From: Leeuwenhoekiella nanhaiensis
Lineage (GTDB): Bacteria; Bacteroidota; Bacteroidia; Flavobacteriales; Flavobacteriaceae
Direction: 5' to 3'
Length of the DNA: 64,000 bases
NCBI RefSeq assembly: GCF_002744755.1
Contig: NZ_KZ319287.1
Location: forward strand, 62,001-126,000
This document shows positions 24,410 to 32,614 of the stretch, piece after piece. The notes beneath the pieces are model-generated. The model was not told where the DNA came from and did no database searches. It saw nothing but the letters and a program-made list of their open reading frames with translations. Position 1 is the first letter of the stretch; each line of letters begins with the position of its first letter. Both the position numbers and the translations under genes were made by a program.

Positions 24410-26068
24410 ATGAAAAAATCCCTGATTGCAGCATTTGGAGCTGCATTGCTTATCGCCGGTTGCGATACACCTGCAAAACTGATAAGCGTCCCTGTTGAAA
24501 ATGTTGACCAACTTCCCGTTAAAATAGCCGATCTGGATGAGGAGCAGCTCAAAGAATGGCCCGGTAAAGACATTAAAGAAGATACCATTCCCGGGATGAG
24601 TGTTGAGAAAACCTACGACGAACTCATAAAAGGTCAGGGATCTTCCGTAATTGTTGCGGTTATAGACAGCGGTGTTGATATCGAGCACGAAGATCTGGAT
24701 GGTGTTATCTGGACTAATGCAGATGAAATTCCAAACAACGGAATTGATGATGACAAAAACGGCTACATCGATGACATTCACGGTTGGAACTTTCTGGGCG
24801 ATATCGTTGCCGAACAACTTGAAAAAGCGCGTATTGTACAAAAATATGACGCTCAGTTTAGCGGAAAAACATTAGATCAGATTCCTACTGCTCAAAAAGA
24901 GCTTTTTAAAACCTATACCAAAGCTAAGGCAGAAGTTGAAAAAGACCGCAGTGAGCTTGAAGATCAAATCACCCAATACCAGGGTCTAATGGCTGCTGTA
25001 AAAACCGCTCATACCGAAGTTTCTCAAAAACTAAATAAGGAAGATTATACTGCCGAAGAACTTGCGGCTCTTCCTGCAGAAACGCAGATGGAGCAGCGCA
25101 ACAAGGCTATTCTTACCCAGATGCTTACCTATGCAGATACTATTCCTGAATTTATGGAAATGCTTACTGAGCAATTAGAGAGTATGCAGGAGCGTCTGGA
25201 TACCAATTACAACCTCAACGCTAATTACCGCAGTGTGCTGGGCGATGACCTTAACGATTTAAACGATACCAATTACGGTAATAACAACGTAATAGGTCCG
25301 GACCCGGAAGCAGCCCGTCACGGGACTCACGTTGCCGGTATTATCGCTGCAGAACGCAACAACGGTATTGGTATGAACGGGGTGGCTAACAATGCAAAAA
25401 TTATGGTGGTTCGTGCCGTTCCTGATGGGGATGAGTACGATAAAGACATCGCCTTAGCAATACGCTATGCCGTAGACAACGGTGCAAAAGTGATCAACAC
25501 CAGCTTTGGTAAATACTTTGCTACAAACCCGGAGTGGGTATATGACGCCATTAAATATGCGGCTAAAAAAGATGTATTAATCGTAAATGCAGCCGGTAAC
25601 GAAAGTATTGACCTCGATGGCGGCGATACCGTTTATCCTAACGATCAGCTTGATAATGTAACTGAATTTGCTGATAATGTGATTACAGTAGGTGCGCTGA
25701 ACTACAAATACAGTGGCAAATTAGTCGCAAGTTTTTCAAACTACGGAAAATCAAATGTTGACGTTTTTGCTCCCGGAGTTCAAATCTGGTCTACCGTTCC
25801 CGGTAATGAATACGAGTTTTTACAGGGTACCTCAATGGCTGCTCCTAATGTAGCCGGTGTGGCAGCGATGTTGCGCTCGTATTACCCGCAATTCTCTGCT
25901 GCTCAGATTAAACAAATCATTATGCAGAGCGGGATCACCAGCAATATTCAGGTATCTGCAGGTGGTGATGCTGACGTGGTAAAACCCTTCAGTGCACTTT
26001 CAAAATCGGGCGAAATGGTAAATATGTATAACGCCTTCAAAATGGCAGAGTTATCTACTAAAAAGTAA
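24410..26068 (+). CDS. Subtilisin-like serine peptidase (S8), lipoprotein, with large helical insert
   Basis: The ATG at 24410 gives a lipoprotein signal ending LLIAGC, so the 552-residue protein is membrane-anchored outside the cytoplasm. Catalytic residues are Asp86 (VIDSGVD), His304 (HGTHVAG) and Ser475 (GTSMAAPN). Asp and His are 218 residues apart, against about 32 in subtilisin. The extra sequence (about 120-290) is charged and helical (AKAEVEKDRSELEDQI). The M1 peptidase gene starts 5 nt after the stop, so the two proteases form an operon. The longer upstream reading frame would overlap the hydrolase gene and lacks a signal. Confidence 0.92.
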   Translation: MKKSLIAAFGAALLIAGCDTPAKLISVPVENVDQLPVKIADLDEEQLKEWPGKDIKEDTIPGMSVEKTYDELIKGQGSSVIVAVIDSGVDIEHEDLDGVIWTNADEIPNNGIDDDKNGYIDDIHGWNFLGDIVAEQLEKARIVQKYDAQFSGKTLDQIPTAQKELFKTYTKAKAEVEKDRSELEDQITQYQGLMAAVKTAHTEVSQKLNKEDYTAEELAALPAETQMEQRNKAILTQMLTYADTIPEFMEMLTEQLESMQERLDTNYNLNANYRSVLGDDLNDLNDTNYGNNNVIGPDPEAARHGTHVAGIIAAERNNGIGMNGVANNAKIMVVRAVPDGDEYDKDIALAIRYAVDNGAKVINTSFGKYFATNPEWVYDAIKYAAKKDVLIVNAAGNESIDLDGGDTVYPNDQLDNVTEFADNVITVGALNYKYSGKLVASFSNYGKSNVDVFAPGVQIWSTVPGNEYEFLQGTSMAAPNVAGVAAMLRSYYPQFSAAQIKQIIMQSGITSNIQVSAGGDADVVKPFSALSKSGEMVNMYNAFKMAELSTKK

Positions 26069-26073
26069 TAATT

Positions 26074-27957
26074 ATGGAATTAAAAAAAGCAATTCAATCT
26101 ACCTTCTGGAGTGCTTCGATACTTGCTTTGGGTTTAATCCCTGCAAGTACTTCGGCACAAAATAACACCTCCTACTGGCAACAGCATGTGGACTATAAGA
26201 TGGAGGTTGATATGAATGTTGAAGACTACAACTATACCGGTAAGCAGGAGTTGGTTTACACAAACAATTCTCCCGATACCTTAAATCAGGTATTTTACCA
26301 TCTGTATTTTAATGCCTTTCAACCCGGCAGTGAGATGGATGTGCGTTCGCTTACCATTAAAGATCCCGATCGTCGTGTGATGGACCGTATTTCAAAACTC
26401 GAGCCGGACGAAATTGGTTTCTTAAAGGTAAACACGCTTACTCAGGATGGAACGCCCTTAACGTACGAAGTTGCAGGAACCGTTCTAGAGGTTAGCCTGG
26501 CGAAAGCTATTGCGCCGGGCGAAAGCACAACCTTTAATATGGATTTTAACGGGCAGGTGCCTGTGCAAATACGCAGAAGCGGTCGCAACAATGCCGAAGG
26601 TGTGGCGCTCTCGATGACGCAATGGTATCCTAAACTGGCTGAATACGACTTTGAAGGCTGGCACGCAGATCCGTATATTGCGCGTGAATTTCACGGCGTT
26701 TGGGGTGATTTTGATGTAAAAATCAGCATCGACTCTGAGTATACTGTTGGAGGTACCGGTTACCTTCAAAACACCGAAATAGGTCACGGCTACGAAGAGC
26801 CCGACCAAAAAGTAGAAAAGGCCAAAAAAGGAAAACACACCTGGCATTTTGTAGCGCCTAATGTGCACGACTTTACCTGGGCTGCAGATCCCGACTACAT
26901 TCACGATAAGCTTACTGCTTCAGACGGTACGGTATTGCACTTTTTCTATAAAGACAACAAAGACATCATTGAAAACTGGAAGAACTTACAGCCTAAAACC
27001 GCTGAGCTTTTAGCCTTTTATAATGAAAACGTTGGCCCTTATCCTTACGACCAGTACTCGGTAATTCAAGGAGGTGACGGTGGAATGGAGTATGCGATGT
27101 GTACCCTGATCACGGGAGAGCGCAGCTTTGGCAGCCTTGTGGGTGTGACCGCTCACGAGATGGCACATACCTGGTTTCAGTTCTTGCTGGCTTCAAACGA
27201 AGCCAAGCACGAGTGGATGGATGAAGGTTTTACCAGCTATATTTCTGACGAGGCGATGAATGTGGTGATGGATGAAAAGAAGCCCAATCCACAAGCCGGG
27301 AATTACGCATCCTATTTTAGGCTGGCAACCAGTGGTATTGAGCAACCTCAAACTACGTATGCAGACCGTTATGAAATGAATGCCGCTTATGGAGCTTCGG
27401 CTTATTCTAAAGGCGCTGTGTTTTTAGCACAACTGGGCTACATCATTGGCAAGGAAAATCTGGATAAGACCATCAAAACTTATTTTGATGAGTTTAAATT
27501 CAAGCATCCCACGCCTAATGATGTGAAGCGCGTTGCCGAAAAAGTGAGCGGAATGCAGTTAGACTGGTATCTGGTAGACTGGACACAGACTACTAACACT
27601 ATTGATTATGCGATTAAAAATGTAGAGGAAGTAGACGGTAAAACTCAGGTAACTCTGGAGCGTAAAGGTCTTATGCCAATGCCTATAGATTTTTATGTCA
27701 ACGTGAAAAACGGCGACAACGCAGAAGGAATGAACGAATCTTATTACATTCCGCTTCGGATGATGCGTGCCGAAAAGCCAAACCCATTCCCAAATATGGA
27801 ACGTACCCAATTGCCGGATTGGCCCTGGGCGTATCCTACCTATACGTTTACTATAGATAAGCCACTTTCTGAAATCAATGCAATGACCATTGATGCTCAG
27901 CAATTAATGGCAGACATAGACCGAACCAACAACAGCTGGAATCAGCCTGCTGAATAA
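26074..27957 (+). CDS. M1 family aminopeptidase (exported)
   Basis: The 627-residue protein has a signal peptide (PASTSAQ), the zinc site HEMAH (361-365) with Glu384 exactly 18 residues later, and the exopeptidase block GGMEYAM with Glu339. It removes N-terminal residues from peptides, presumably in the periplasm. It is co-transcribed with the subtilase 5 nt upstream, so an endo- plus exopeptidase pair for peptide nutrition or envelope turnover is likely (inference). A terminator follows. Confidence 0.93.
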   Translation: MELKKAIQSTFWSASILALGLIPASTSAQNNTSYWQQHVDYKMEVDMNVEDYNYTGKQELVYTNNSPDTLNQVFYHLYFNAFQPGSEMDVRSLTIKDPDRRVMDRISKLEPDEIGFLKVNTLTQDGTPLTYEVAGTVLEVSLAKAIAPGESTTFNMDFNGQVPVQIRRSGRNNAEGVALSMTQWYPKLAEYDFEGWHADPYIAREFHGVWGDFDVKISIDSEYTVGGTGYLQNTEIGHGYEEPDQKVEKAKKGKHTWHFVAPNVHDFTWAADPDYIHDKLTASDGTVLHFFYKDNKDIIENWKNLQPKTAELLAFYNENVGPYPYDQYSVIQGGDGGMEYAMCTLITGERSFGSLVGVTAHEMAHTWFQFLLASNEAKHEWMDEGFTSYISDEAMNVVMDEKKPNPQAGNYASYFRLATSGIEQPQTTYADRYEMNAAYGASAYSKGAVFLAQLGYIIGKENLDKTIKTYFDEFKFKHPTPNDVKRVAEKVSGMQLDWYLVDWTQTTNTIDYAIKNVEEVDGKTQVTLERKGLMPMPIDFYVNVKNGDNAEGMNESYYIPLRMMRAEKPNPFPNMERTQLPDWPWAYPTYTFTIDKPLSEINAMTIDAQQLMADIDRTNNSWNQPAE

Positions 27958-27981
27958 TCTTTCGGAATACTCTTAAAGTCT

Positions 27982-28014
27982 AAAGCCGTTTCCGTTTGGG
28001 AGCGGCTTTTTTTT
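27982..28014 (+). terminator. Terminator of the S8-M1 peptidase operon
   Basis: AAAGCCG and CGGCTTT form a stem, extended by CC/GG pairs after a bulge, and are followed by eight T residues. Confidence 0.8.
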
Positions 28015-28137
28015 GGCGCCGCCAAAGGGAATAATACTCTTGAGCAAATCGTGTAAATAAACATGAAATTTAGTGTATGCCAAATTCATTTTATATGTAG
28101 GATTTAAGCCTGGCTTTCTGTATAAGCATCTACATAA

Positions 28138-28168
28138 TTGTGTTGTCTATCTTTACTCCTAATTTTTT
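28138..28168 (+). repeat. Direct repeat, copy A (leader of the small unknown gene)
   Basis: The block GTTGTCTATCTTTACtCCTA followed by ATTTTTTC recurs at 28603-28632 before rnpA with one substitution and one extra A. It contains a -7-like TATCTTTA. Both copies lie just upstream of a start codon, so they may be duplicated promoters. Confidence 0.6.
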
Positions 28169-28173
28169 CTTTG

Positions 28174-28563
28174 ATGTCAGATATCAATAACACACCCACG
28201 GCTTATGTTTACTTTTCTATTTCAGGAAAAGAAGTTAACCCTGAATTATTTAAGCCCTATTTTAAGAATGCTATAATTCAAGATGGAATTTTCCGAAACG
28301 GAATTAAATATGTTCACTTCAGATATAACGCTAATGACATAAATGAGGCTTTAGACGATACATTAAGCTTAATTTCGAAACAGATTACACCATTTTCACA
28401 ACAAATAGGAGAGCTGATTATTGAAAACAAACTCTACTGTAAGTTTTTCATCGTTCTTCAAAATCTACATTCATTCCGCTCCGGAGGAGTATTTTTCAAC
28501 AAAGAATTTATAGCTCTTTTACATCAATTAAATACCGAGGTGGAAATTGATATGTACGAATAG
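28174..28563 (+). CDS. Small protein of unknown function (DUF4279-like)
   Basis: The 129-residue protein (ATG at 28174) reads TAYVYFSISGKEVNPELFKPYF at its start and ends with an acidic tail. The beta-strand 'sISG.evnPe' beginning resembles DUF4279 proteins, which are sometimes encoded beside toxin genes, but the match is weak. It has no signal peptide and no helix that looks membrane-spanning. It is bracketed by two near-identical 29-nt blocks, the second being the rnpA leader, so it may have been inserted or created by a local duplication. Confidence 0.6.
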   Translation: MSDINNTPTAYVYFSISGKEVNPELFKPYFKNAIIQDGIFRNGIKYVHFRYNANDINEALDDTLSLISKQITPFSQQIGELIIENKLYCKFFIVLQNLHSFRSGGVFFNKEFIALLHQLNTEVEIDMYE

Positions 28564-28602
28564 AATTCATTACCCATAGCCTTAAAGCTACTTCCGTTTA
28601 GT

Positions 28603-28632
28603 TTGTTGTCTATCTTTACACCTAAATTTTTT
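28603..28632 (+). repeat. Direct repeat, copy B (leader of rnpA)
   Basis: GTTGTCTATCTTTACaCCTA followed by AATTTTTTC is the partner of the block at 28138-28168. It ends 16 nt before the rnpA start codon and is probably the rnpA promoter. Confidence 0.6.
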
Positions 28633-28648
28633 CGCCTCTGGCTAAACT

Positions 28649-29032
28649 ATGAAGCAAACTTTCCCTAAAAAAGAACACCTCAAACGGAAAAAACTTATCG
28701 ATGCCTTGTTTACCGAAGGACAGAAAGTAAGTGCCTATCCCTTGCTTTTGGTTTATAAAACTTCGGCTTTGCCTGAGGAAGGGGTTTCTATACAGGCCGG
28801 GTTTTCTGTAGCCAAACGCAATCACAAACTTGCGGTGACCCGAAACCGTATAAAACGCATTATGCGAGAGGTTTACCGAAAAAATAAACAGGATTTTCAA
28901 ACAAACGGCTTAACTTTTGCGTTTATGTTTATCTATACCGGCCGCGAAGTCATGACTTATGAACAGCTCGAAAAAGCCATGCTTAAGCTCATTACAAAGT
29001 TCAACGCCGCGCAAAACGAAATAGATGATTAA
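28649..29032 (+). CDS. rnpA: Ribonuclease P protein component
   Basis: RnpA supports the catalytic RNA in 5' maturation of tRNAs. The 127-residue basic protein has FPKKEHLKRKKLIDALF at the start and the RNR motif region SVAKRNHKLAVTRNRIKRIMR. Unlike the usual order, no rpmH (L34) lies upstream; a small unknown gene does. The DUF4349 lipoprotein gene starts 18 nt after its stop, so rnpA is probably co-transcribed with that gene and the ctpA-like protease gene. Confidence 0.95.
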   Translation: MKQTFPKKEHLKRKKLIDALFTEGQKVSAYPLLLVYKTSALPEEGVSIQAGFSVAKRNHKLAVTRNRIKRIMREVYRKNKQDFQTNGLTFAFMFIYTGREVMTYEQLEKAMLKLITKFNAAQNEIDD

Positions 29033-29050
29033 CCGTTAAACCTATTTTTT

Positions 29051-29863
29051 ATGAAAATACTGGGTTTTTGGCTTTTGAGTATGATTTATATGTGCTCAAG
29101 CGGCAGTTCTGATGAATCCTATGCAGCTGCTGATGCTGCCTATGAAGTTGAAATGGCTCAGCCGGAACTGGCTGATGATGTAGAAGCTGATGTGCAGCAA
29201 AAAATCATTAAAACCGGGAATCTCCGGTTTGAAACTCAGGATTTAGCCGAGACCCGTGCCCAAATTCTTAAGGCTGTAAACACGACAATGGGTTATGTTG
29301 AGAACGAACGTACCGGTAAAGACTATCGGGGCAGTTATCAGGAACTGCAACTGCGCGTTCCTGCTGAAAATTTTCAACAGGCGCTCGAACTGATCTCCCA
29401 GGGCGTTGAATTCTTTGAAGAAAAATCAATAAGTCAGCGCGATGTTACCGAAGAATTTATTGACGTGGAAGCCCGGCTTAAAGCCAAACGCGAACTCGAA
29501 AACCGGTATCTGGAGTTGCTTAAAAAAGCCTCTTCGGTAAAAGAAATTTTAGAGATTGAACGCGAACTTTCAGTTATACGCGAAGAAATAGAAGCTAAAG
29601 AGGGAAGGCTTAAATACCTTTCAAAACAGGTTTCGTACAGTACCCTCAACGTGTATTTTTATAAAACTGAAGTGGAAACCGGCGTAACCAAATCCTACGG
29701 TTCAAAAATGCTACAGGCCGTAAAAGGTGGCTGGCAGGGGATCTCAACCTTTGTTTTAGGGTTGATCTACATCTGGCCGTTTATTATTCTGGTGATTCTT
29801 GTTATCTTTCTCATTCGCCGCTGGCAAAAGCGCAAATCCCAAAAAAACACGCCTAAATCTTAA
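29051..29863 (+). CDS. DUF4349 domain lipoprotein
   Basis: This 270-residue protein has a short N-terminal signal ending MIYMC, which reads as a lipobox with lipidated Cys. A coiled-coil-prone region follows (about 130-190: LKAKRELENRYLELLKKASS, with EILEIERELSVIREEIEAKE after it). A C-terminal membrane helix (WPFIILVILVIFLI) ends in a basic tail. This is the DUF4349 architecture of anchored envelope proteins of unknown role. It lies between rnpA and the protease gene, whose frame opens directly at its stop. Confidence 0.85.
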   Translation: MKILGFWLLSMIYMCSSGSSDESYAAADAAYEVEMAQPELADDVEADVQQKIIKTGNLRFETQDLAETRAQILKAVNTTMGYVENERTGKDYRGSYQELQLRVPAENFQQALELISQGVEFFEEKSISQRDVTEEFIDVEARLKAKRELENRYLELLKKASSVKEILEIERELSVIREEIEAKEGRLKYLSKQVSYSTLNVYFYKTEVETGVTKSYGSKMLQAVKGGWQGISTFVLGLIYIWPFIILVILVIFLIRRWQKRKSQKNTPKS

Positions 29864-29881
29864 TTGAAAATTGCTTCATCT

Positions 29882-31510
29882 ATGAAAAAGAGAATCCTCA
29901 TTACCGCTGCTTCACTGGCTATTTTAGTCACTACCGTAAGTTTTAAAAGTGACTTTTTTGAAATCGCCAAGCAGATCGAAATTTTCACCACCTTGTTTAA
30001 AGAGCTCAATATGAACTATGTTGACGAGGTAAATCCTGCACAACTTATGGATAGTGCGATAGAGGGCATGCTGGCTGATTTAGATCCGTACACCAAATAC
30101 TGGACCGAGCAGGAGGTTGAAGATGCACGCATCAACAATTCAGGGGAATATACCGGTATTGGAGCTTCAGTATTATCCCGCAACAAGAAAATCACCATAA
30201 TGGAAGTCTATGAAGACTATCCGGCTGATAAAGCCGGTCTGCAGGCGGGTGATGAACTCATTAAGATAGGGGATATTACCATTGCAGATTTTGAAGACGA
30301 TGCGGGCGATTTGCTTCAGGGAGCTCCTGGAACCAGTATTCCCATTACCTACAAGCGCCAGGGTAAACTTCAGAACACCACACTTACCCGTGAGGAAATA
30401 GATATCCCGGCCGTGCCTTTTTATTCGCTTATAAAAGACAACATTGGTTATGTAGTGCTGTCCAAGTTCAATAAAAAAGCTTCCGCAGAAACCGCAGCTG
30501 CCATTAAAGAGCTGAAAGAACAGGGAGCCACTTCCATAATTCTCGACTTACGTGGCAATCCCGGTGGTTTATTAACCGAAGCCATCAACGTAAGCAATTT
30601 GTTTTTACCCAAAGGCAAATTGATCACCACCACAAAATCGGTTATTGAAAAGTACAATCAGCAATACTATACGCGCAACGAGCCTTTGGATACTAACATT
30701 CCTGTGGCGGTATTAATAAACGGTCGCAGTGCATCGGCCAGTGAGATTGTTTCAGGCTCTCTGCAGGATTATGATCGCGCGGTGATTGTAGGAGCCCGAA
30801 GTTTTGGTAAAGGTCTTGTACAGCGCCCTAAAGAGCTTACGTATGGCACGCAATTGAAGATTACCATCTCACGGTATTATACGCCCAGCGGCAGGTGTAT
30901 TCAGGCGCTTGATTACTGGAACCGTGATGAGCAGGGAAATGCCATACGCACCGATGTTGCAGATTATAATGCATTTAAAACCAGTACCGGGCGTACGGTT
31001 TATGATGGGGGCGGAGTGCTTCCGGATATCGTTGTGGAATCTGCTAAACTCAGTGCGATCACCGAAGCTTTGTTGAAAGATCAGGCAATTTTTGATTTTG
31101 CCACAAACTATTTCTACGATCATAAAATCGAAAAGCTAAGCGATTTTAAATTTACTCAGGCAGATTATTCGGCTTTTAAACAATTTTTGGATAAACAGGG
31201 CTTTACTTATGAAACCCGGACCGAAAAAGAACTGGAAGAAGCCTATCTCAATTCGGAAAAAGATGATTTGCAGAATGCTATAAGTACCGAATATGCCAAT
31301 CTGATGAAAGCGATTGACGCAACGAAGAAGCGTGAATTAGATGCGAAAGAAAACGAGATTTCTAACCTGATTATTGACGAACTCGTTAAGCGCTATTTCT
31401 ACAGACAAGGTTTATACGAATACCAAATCAATCATAATGAGGAGATTGCAGAAGCTGCAAATGTGGTGACTGATGCTCCCAGATACCGTAAAATCTTAAA
31501 TCAGGATTAA
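29882..31510 (+). CDS. S41 C-terminal processing peptidase (CtpA/Prc-like)
   Basis: The 542-residue protein has an N-terminal membrane anchor (ILITAASLAILVTTVSF), the N-terminal helical part with LDPYTKYW, a PDZ domain around 85-170 (YPADKAGLQAGDELIKIGD), and the S41 core with RGNPGGLL, catalytic Ser in SASASEIVSGSLQD and Lys in SFGKGLVQ. It trims envelope proteins in the periplasm. I choose the ATG at 29882; the in-frame TTG at 29864 adds only six residues. It ends the rnpA-DUF4349 transcription unit. Confidence 0.93.
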   Translation: MKKRILITAASLAILVTTVSFKSDFFEIAKQIEIFTTLFKELNMNYVDEVNPAQLMDSAIEGMLADLDPYTKYWTEQEVEDARINNSGEYTGIGASVLSRNKKITIMEVYEDYPADKAGLQAGDELIKIGDITIADFEDDAGDLLQGAPGTSIPITYKRQGKLQNTTLTREEIDIPAVPFYSLIKDNIGYVVLSKFNKKASAETAAAIKELKEQGATSIILDLRGNPGGLLTEAINVSNLFLPKGKLITTTKSVIEKYNQQYYTRNEPLDTNIPVAVLINGRSASASEIVSGSLQDYDRAVIVGARSFGKGLVQRPKELTYGTQLKITISRYYTPSGRCIQALDYWNRDEQGNAIRTDVADYNAFKTSTGRTVYDGGGVLPDIVVESAKLSAITEALLKDQAIFDFATNYFYDHKIEKLSDFKFTQADYSAFKQFLDKQGFTYETRTEKELEEAYLNSEKDDLQNAISTEYANLMKAIDATKKRELDAKENEISNLIIDELVKRYFYRQGLYEYQINHNEEIAEAANVVTDAPRYRKILNQD

Positions 31511-31529
31511 TTCTATTTTATCCCAAACA

Positions 31530-31575
31530 CACCCATTTACAACAATTTTTTTACAATACCATACATAAATGGGTG
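31530..31575 (+). repeat. Perfect 10-bp inverted repeat after the S41 protease gene
   Basis: CACCCATTTA (31530-31539) and TAAATGGGTG (31566-31575) pair perfectly across a 26-nt AT-rich loop, followed by GATTTTAAC. It could be a weak terminator of the protease transcript. The loop is long for that role. Confidence 0.45.
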
Positions 31576-31647
31576 ATTTTAACAGTTTTAAACCAGGTTT
31601 TAACCTCAGTTTAAGAAGTAAATGGATTAAAATACTTATACTTTAGT

Positions 31648-32025
31648 ATGATAACTATAGATAAGGATACAGACAAGAATACACAGATTTTGGAACAGGC
31701 AATAGGATACCTGGAAGACCGCGGCTTTGAAAATATAAAAGCAGATACGGAAGGCTTCGAAAGTCCTAAATCATATATCAAAAAAGGGAGTGAAGTTAGT
31801 ATTACTCCAGACATTGTAGCTGAGCGTGATGGCGAAAAACACATTTTTGAACTCAGCCTAAAGTCAAAAAAACCCCGATTACTTAAATCAAAATGGTTAT
31901 TTCTGGATGTGCTGAGTAGCATGAAGAATTTCAAATTCAAAATTATGACCACCAGAGGCCATTATAAGTTTACTGATGAAACACTAAGTAGCATCAGTCT
32001 TGATAAAAAACCTATGAAAATTTAA
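31648..32025 (+). CDS. Conserved flavobacterial protein of unknown function, PD-(D/E)XK-like
   Basis: The 125-residue protein has the strand-turn-strand ITPDIVAERDGEKHIFELSLKS, which has the shape of a PD-(D/E)XK nuclease core (PD, then about 11 residues, then E-x-S-x-K instead of E-x-K). The N-terminal helix QILEQAIGYLEDRGF and the later TTRGHYKFTDE fit such a fold. I recall close relatives across Flavobacteriaceae with these motifs but no assigned function. It stands alone, upstream of a terminator. Nuclease activity is not established because the catalytic Lys is displaced. Confidence 0.75.
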   Translation: MITIDKDTDKNTQILEQAIGYLEDRGFENIKADTEGFESPKSYIKKGSEVSITPDIVAERDGEKHIFELSLKSKKPRLLKSKWLFLDVLSSMKNFKFKIMTTRGHYKFTDETLSSISLDKKPMKI

Positions 32026-32056
32026 AATACGTATCTAACATACTTGACCAAAATAG

Positions 32057-32083
32057 AAAATCCGCTGTAGAGCGGATTTTTTT
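32057..32083. terminator. Bidirectional terminator
   Basis: AAAATCCGCT/AGCGGATTTT is a perfect 10-bp stem with loop GTAG, followed by a T-run. It serves the converging small gene and the GNAT gene, whose stop overlaps it. Confidence 0.88.
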
Positions 32084-32522
32084 AGTTTCTAAGCATACGT
32101 ATATGCGGAATGTTGTCTTCCAGATAACCTTCACCAAATTCTTTAAAACCCAGATCATTGTAAAATTTCTTCAAATACACCTGAGCAGATAATTCAATTT
32201 CTTTGGTATCAAACTCATCTTCCAAAACCTTTATGGATGCGTTCATAATATCTTTCCCATAACCGTATTTACGGTAATTTTCTCTAACAATTACTCTTCC
32301 TATACTTGCCCGTTCAAAATAATCACCCGGTTTAAATAAGCGCGTATATGCCACAAGTTTACCATCCGCATAACCCAACACGTGCAGGGCCTTTTGATCT
32401 TTACCATCAACATCCTGATAGGGACAATTTTGTTCAACTACAAAAACTTCGGCACGCAACTGTAAAACCTCATAAAGCTTCTGCAGACTAAACTCTTCAA
32501 ATGTTAGTATTTCAATATTCAT
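32082..32522 (-). CDS. GNAT N-acetyltransferase, ElaA family
   Basis: The 146-residue acetyl-CoA-dependent acyltransferase shows the ElaA start LYEVLQLRAEVFVVEQNCPYQD, the acetyl-CoA pyrophosphate loop IGRVIVRENYRKYGYGKDIM, and the C-terminal LKKFYNDLGFKEFGEGY-type block. The acceptor of ElaA proteins is unknown. Its stop codon lies within the shared terminator hairpin. Confidence 0.87.
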   Translation of the reverse strand: MNIEILTFEEFSLQKLYEVLQLRAEVFVVEQNCPYQDVDGKDQKALHVLGYADGKLVAYTRLFKPGDYFERASIGRVIVRENYRKYGYGKDIMNASIKVLEDEFDTKEIELSAQVYLKKFYNDLGFKEFGEGYLEDNIPHIRMLRN

Positions 32523-32614
32523 CTATTTAAAATTCATTTTCCGCAACTAATCAGGACTTAAAAAATTCTGTGTACTATTTATAAATTCCGATTAAGGTCT
32601 TTCGGTTGGCAAAC

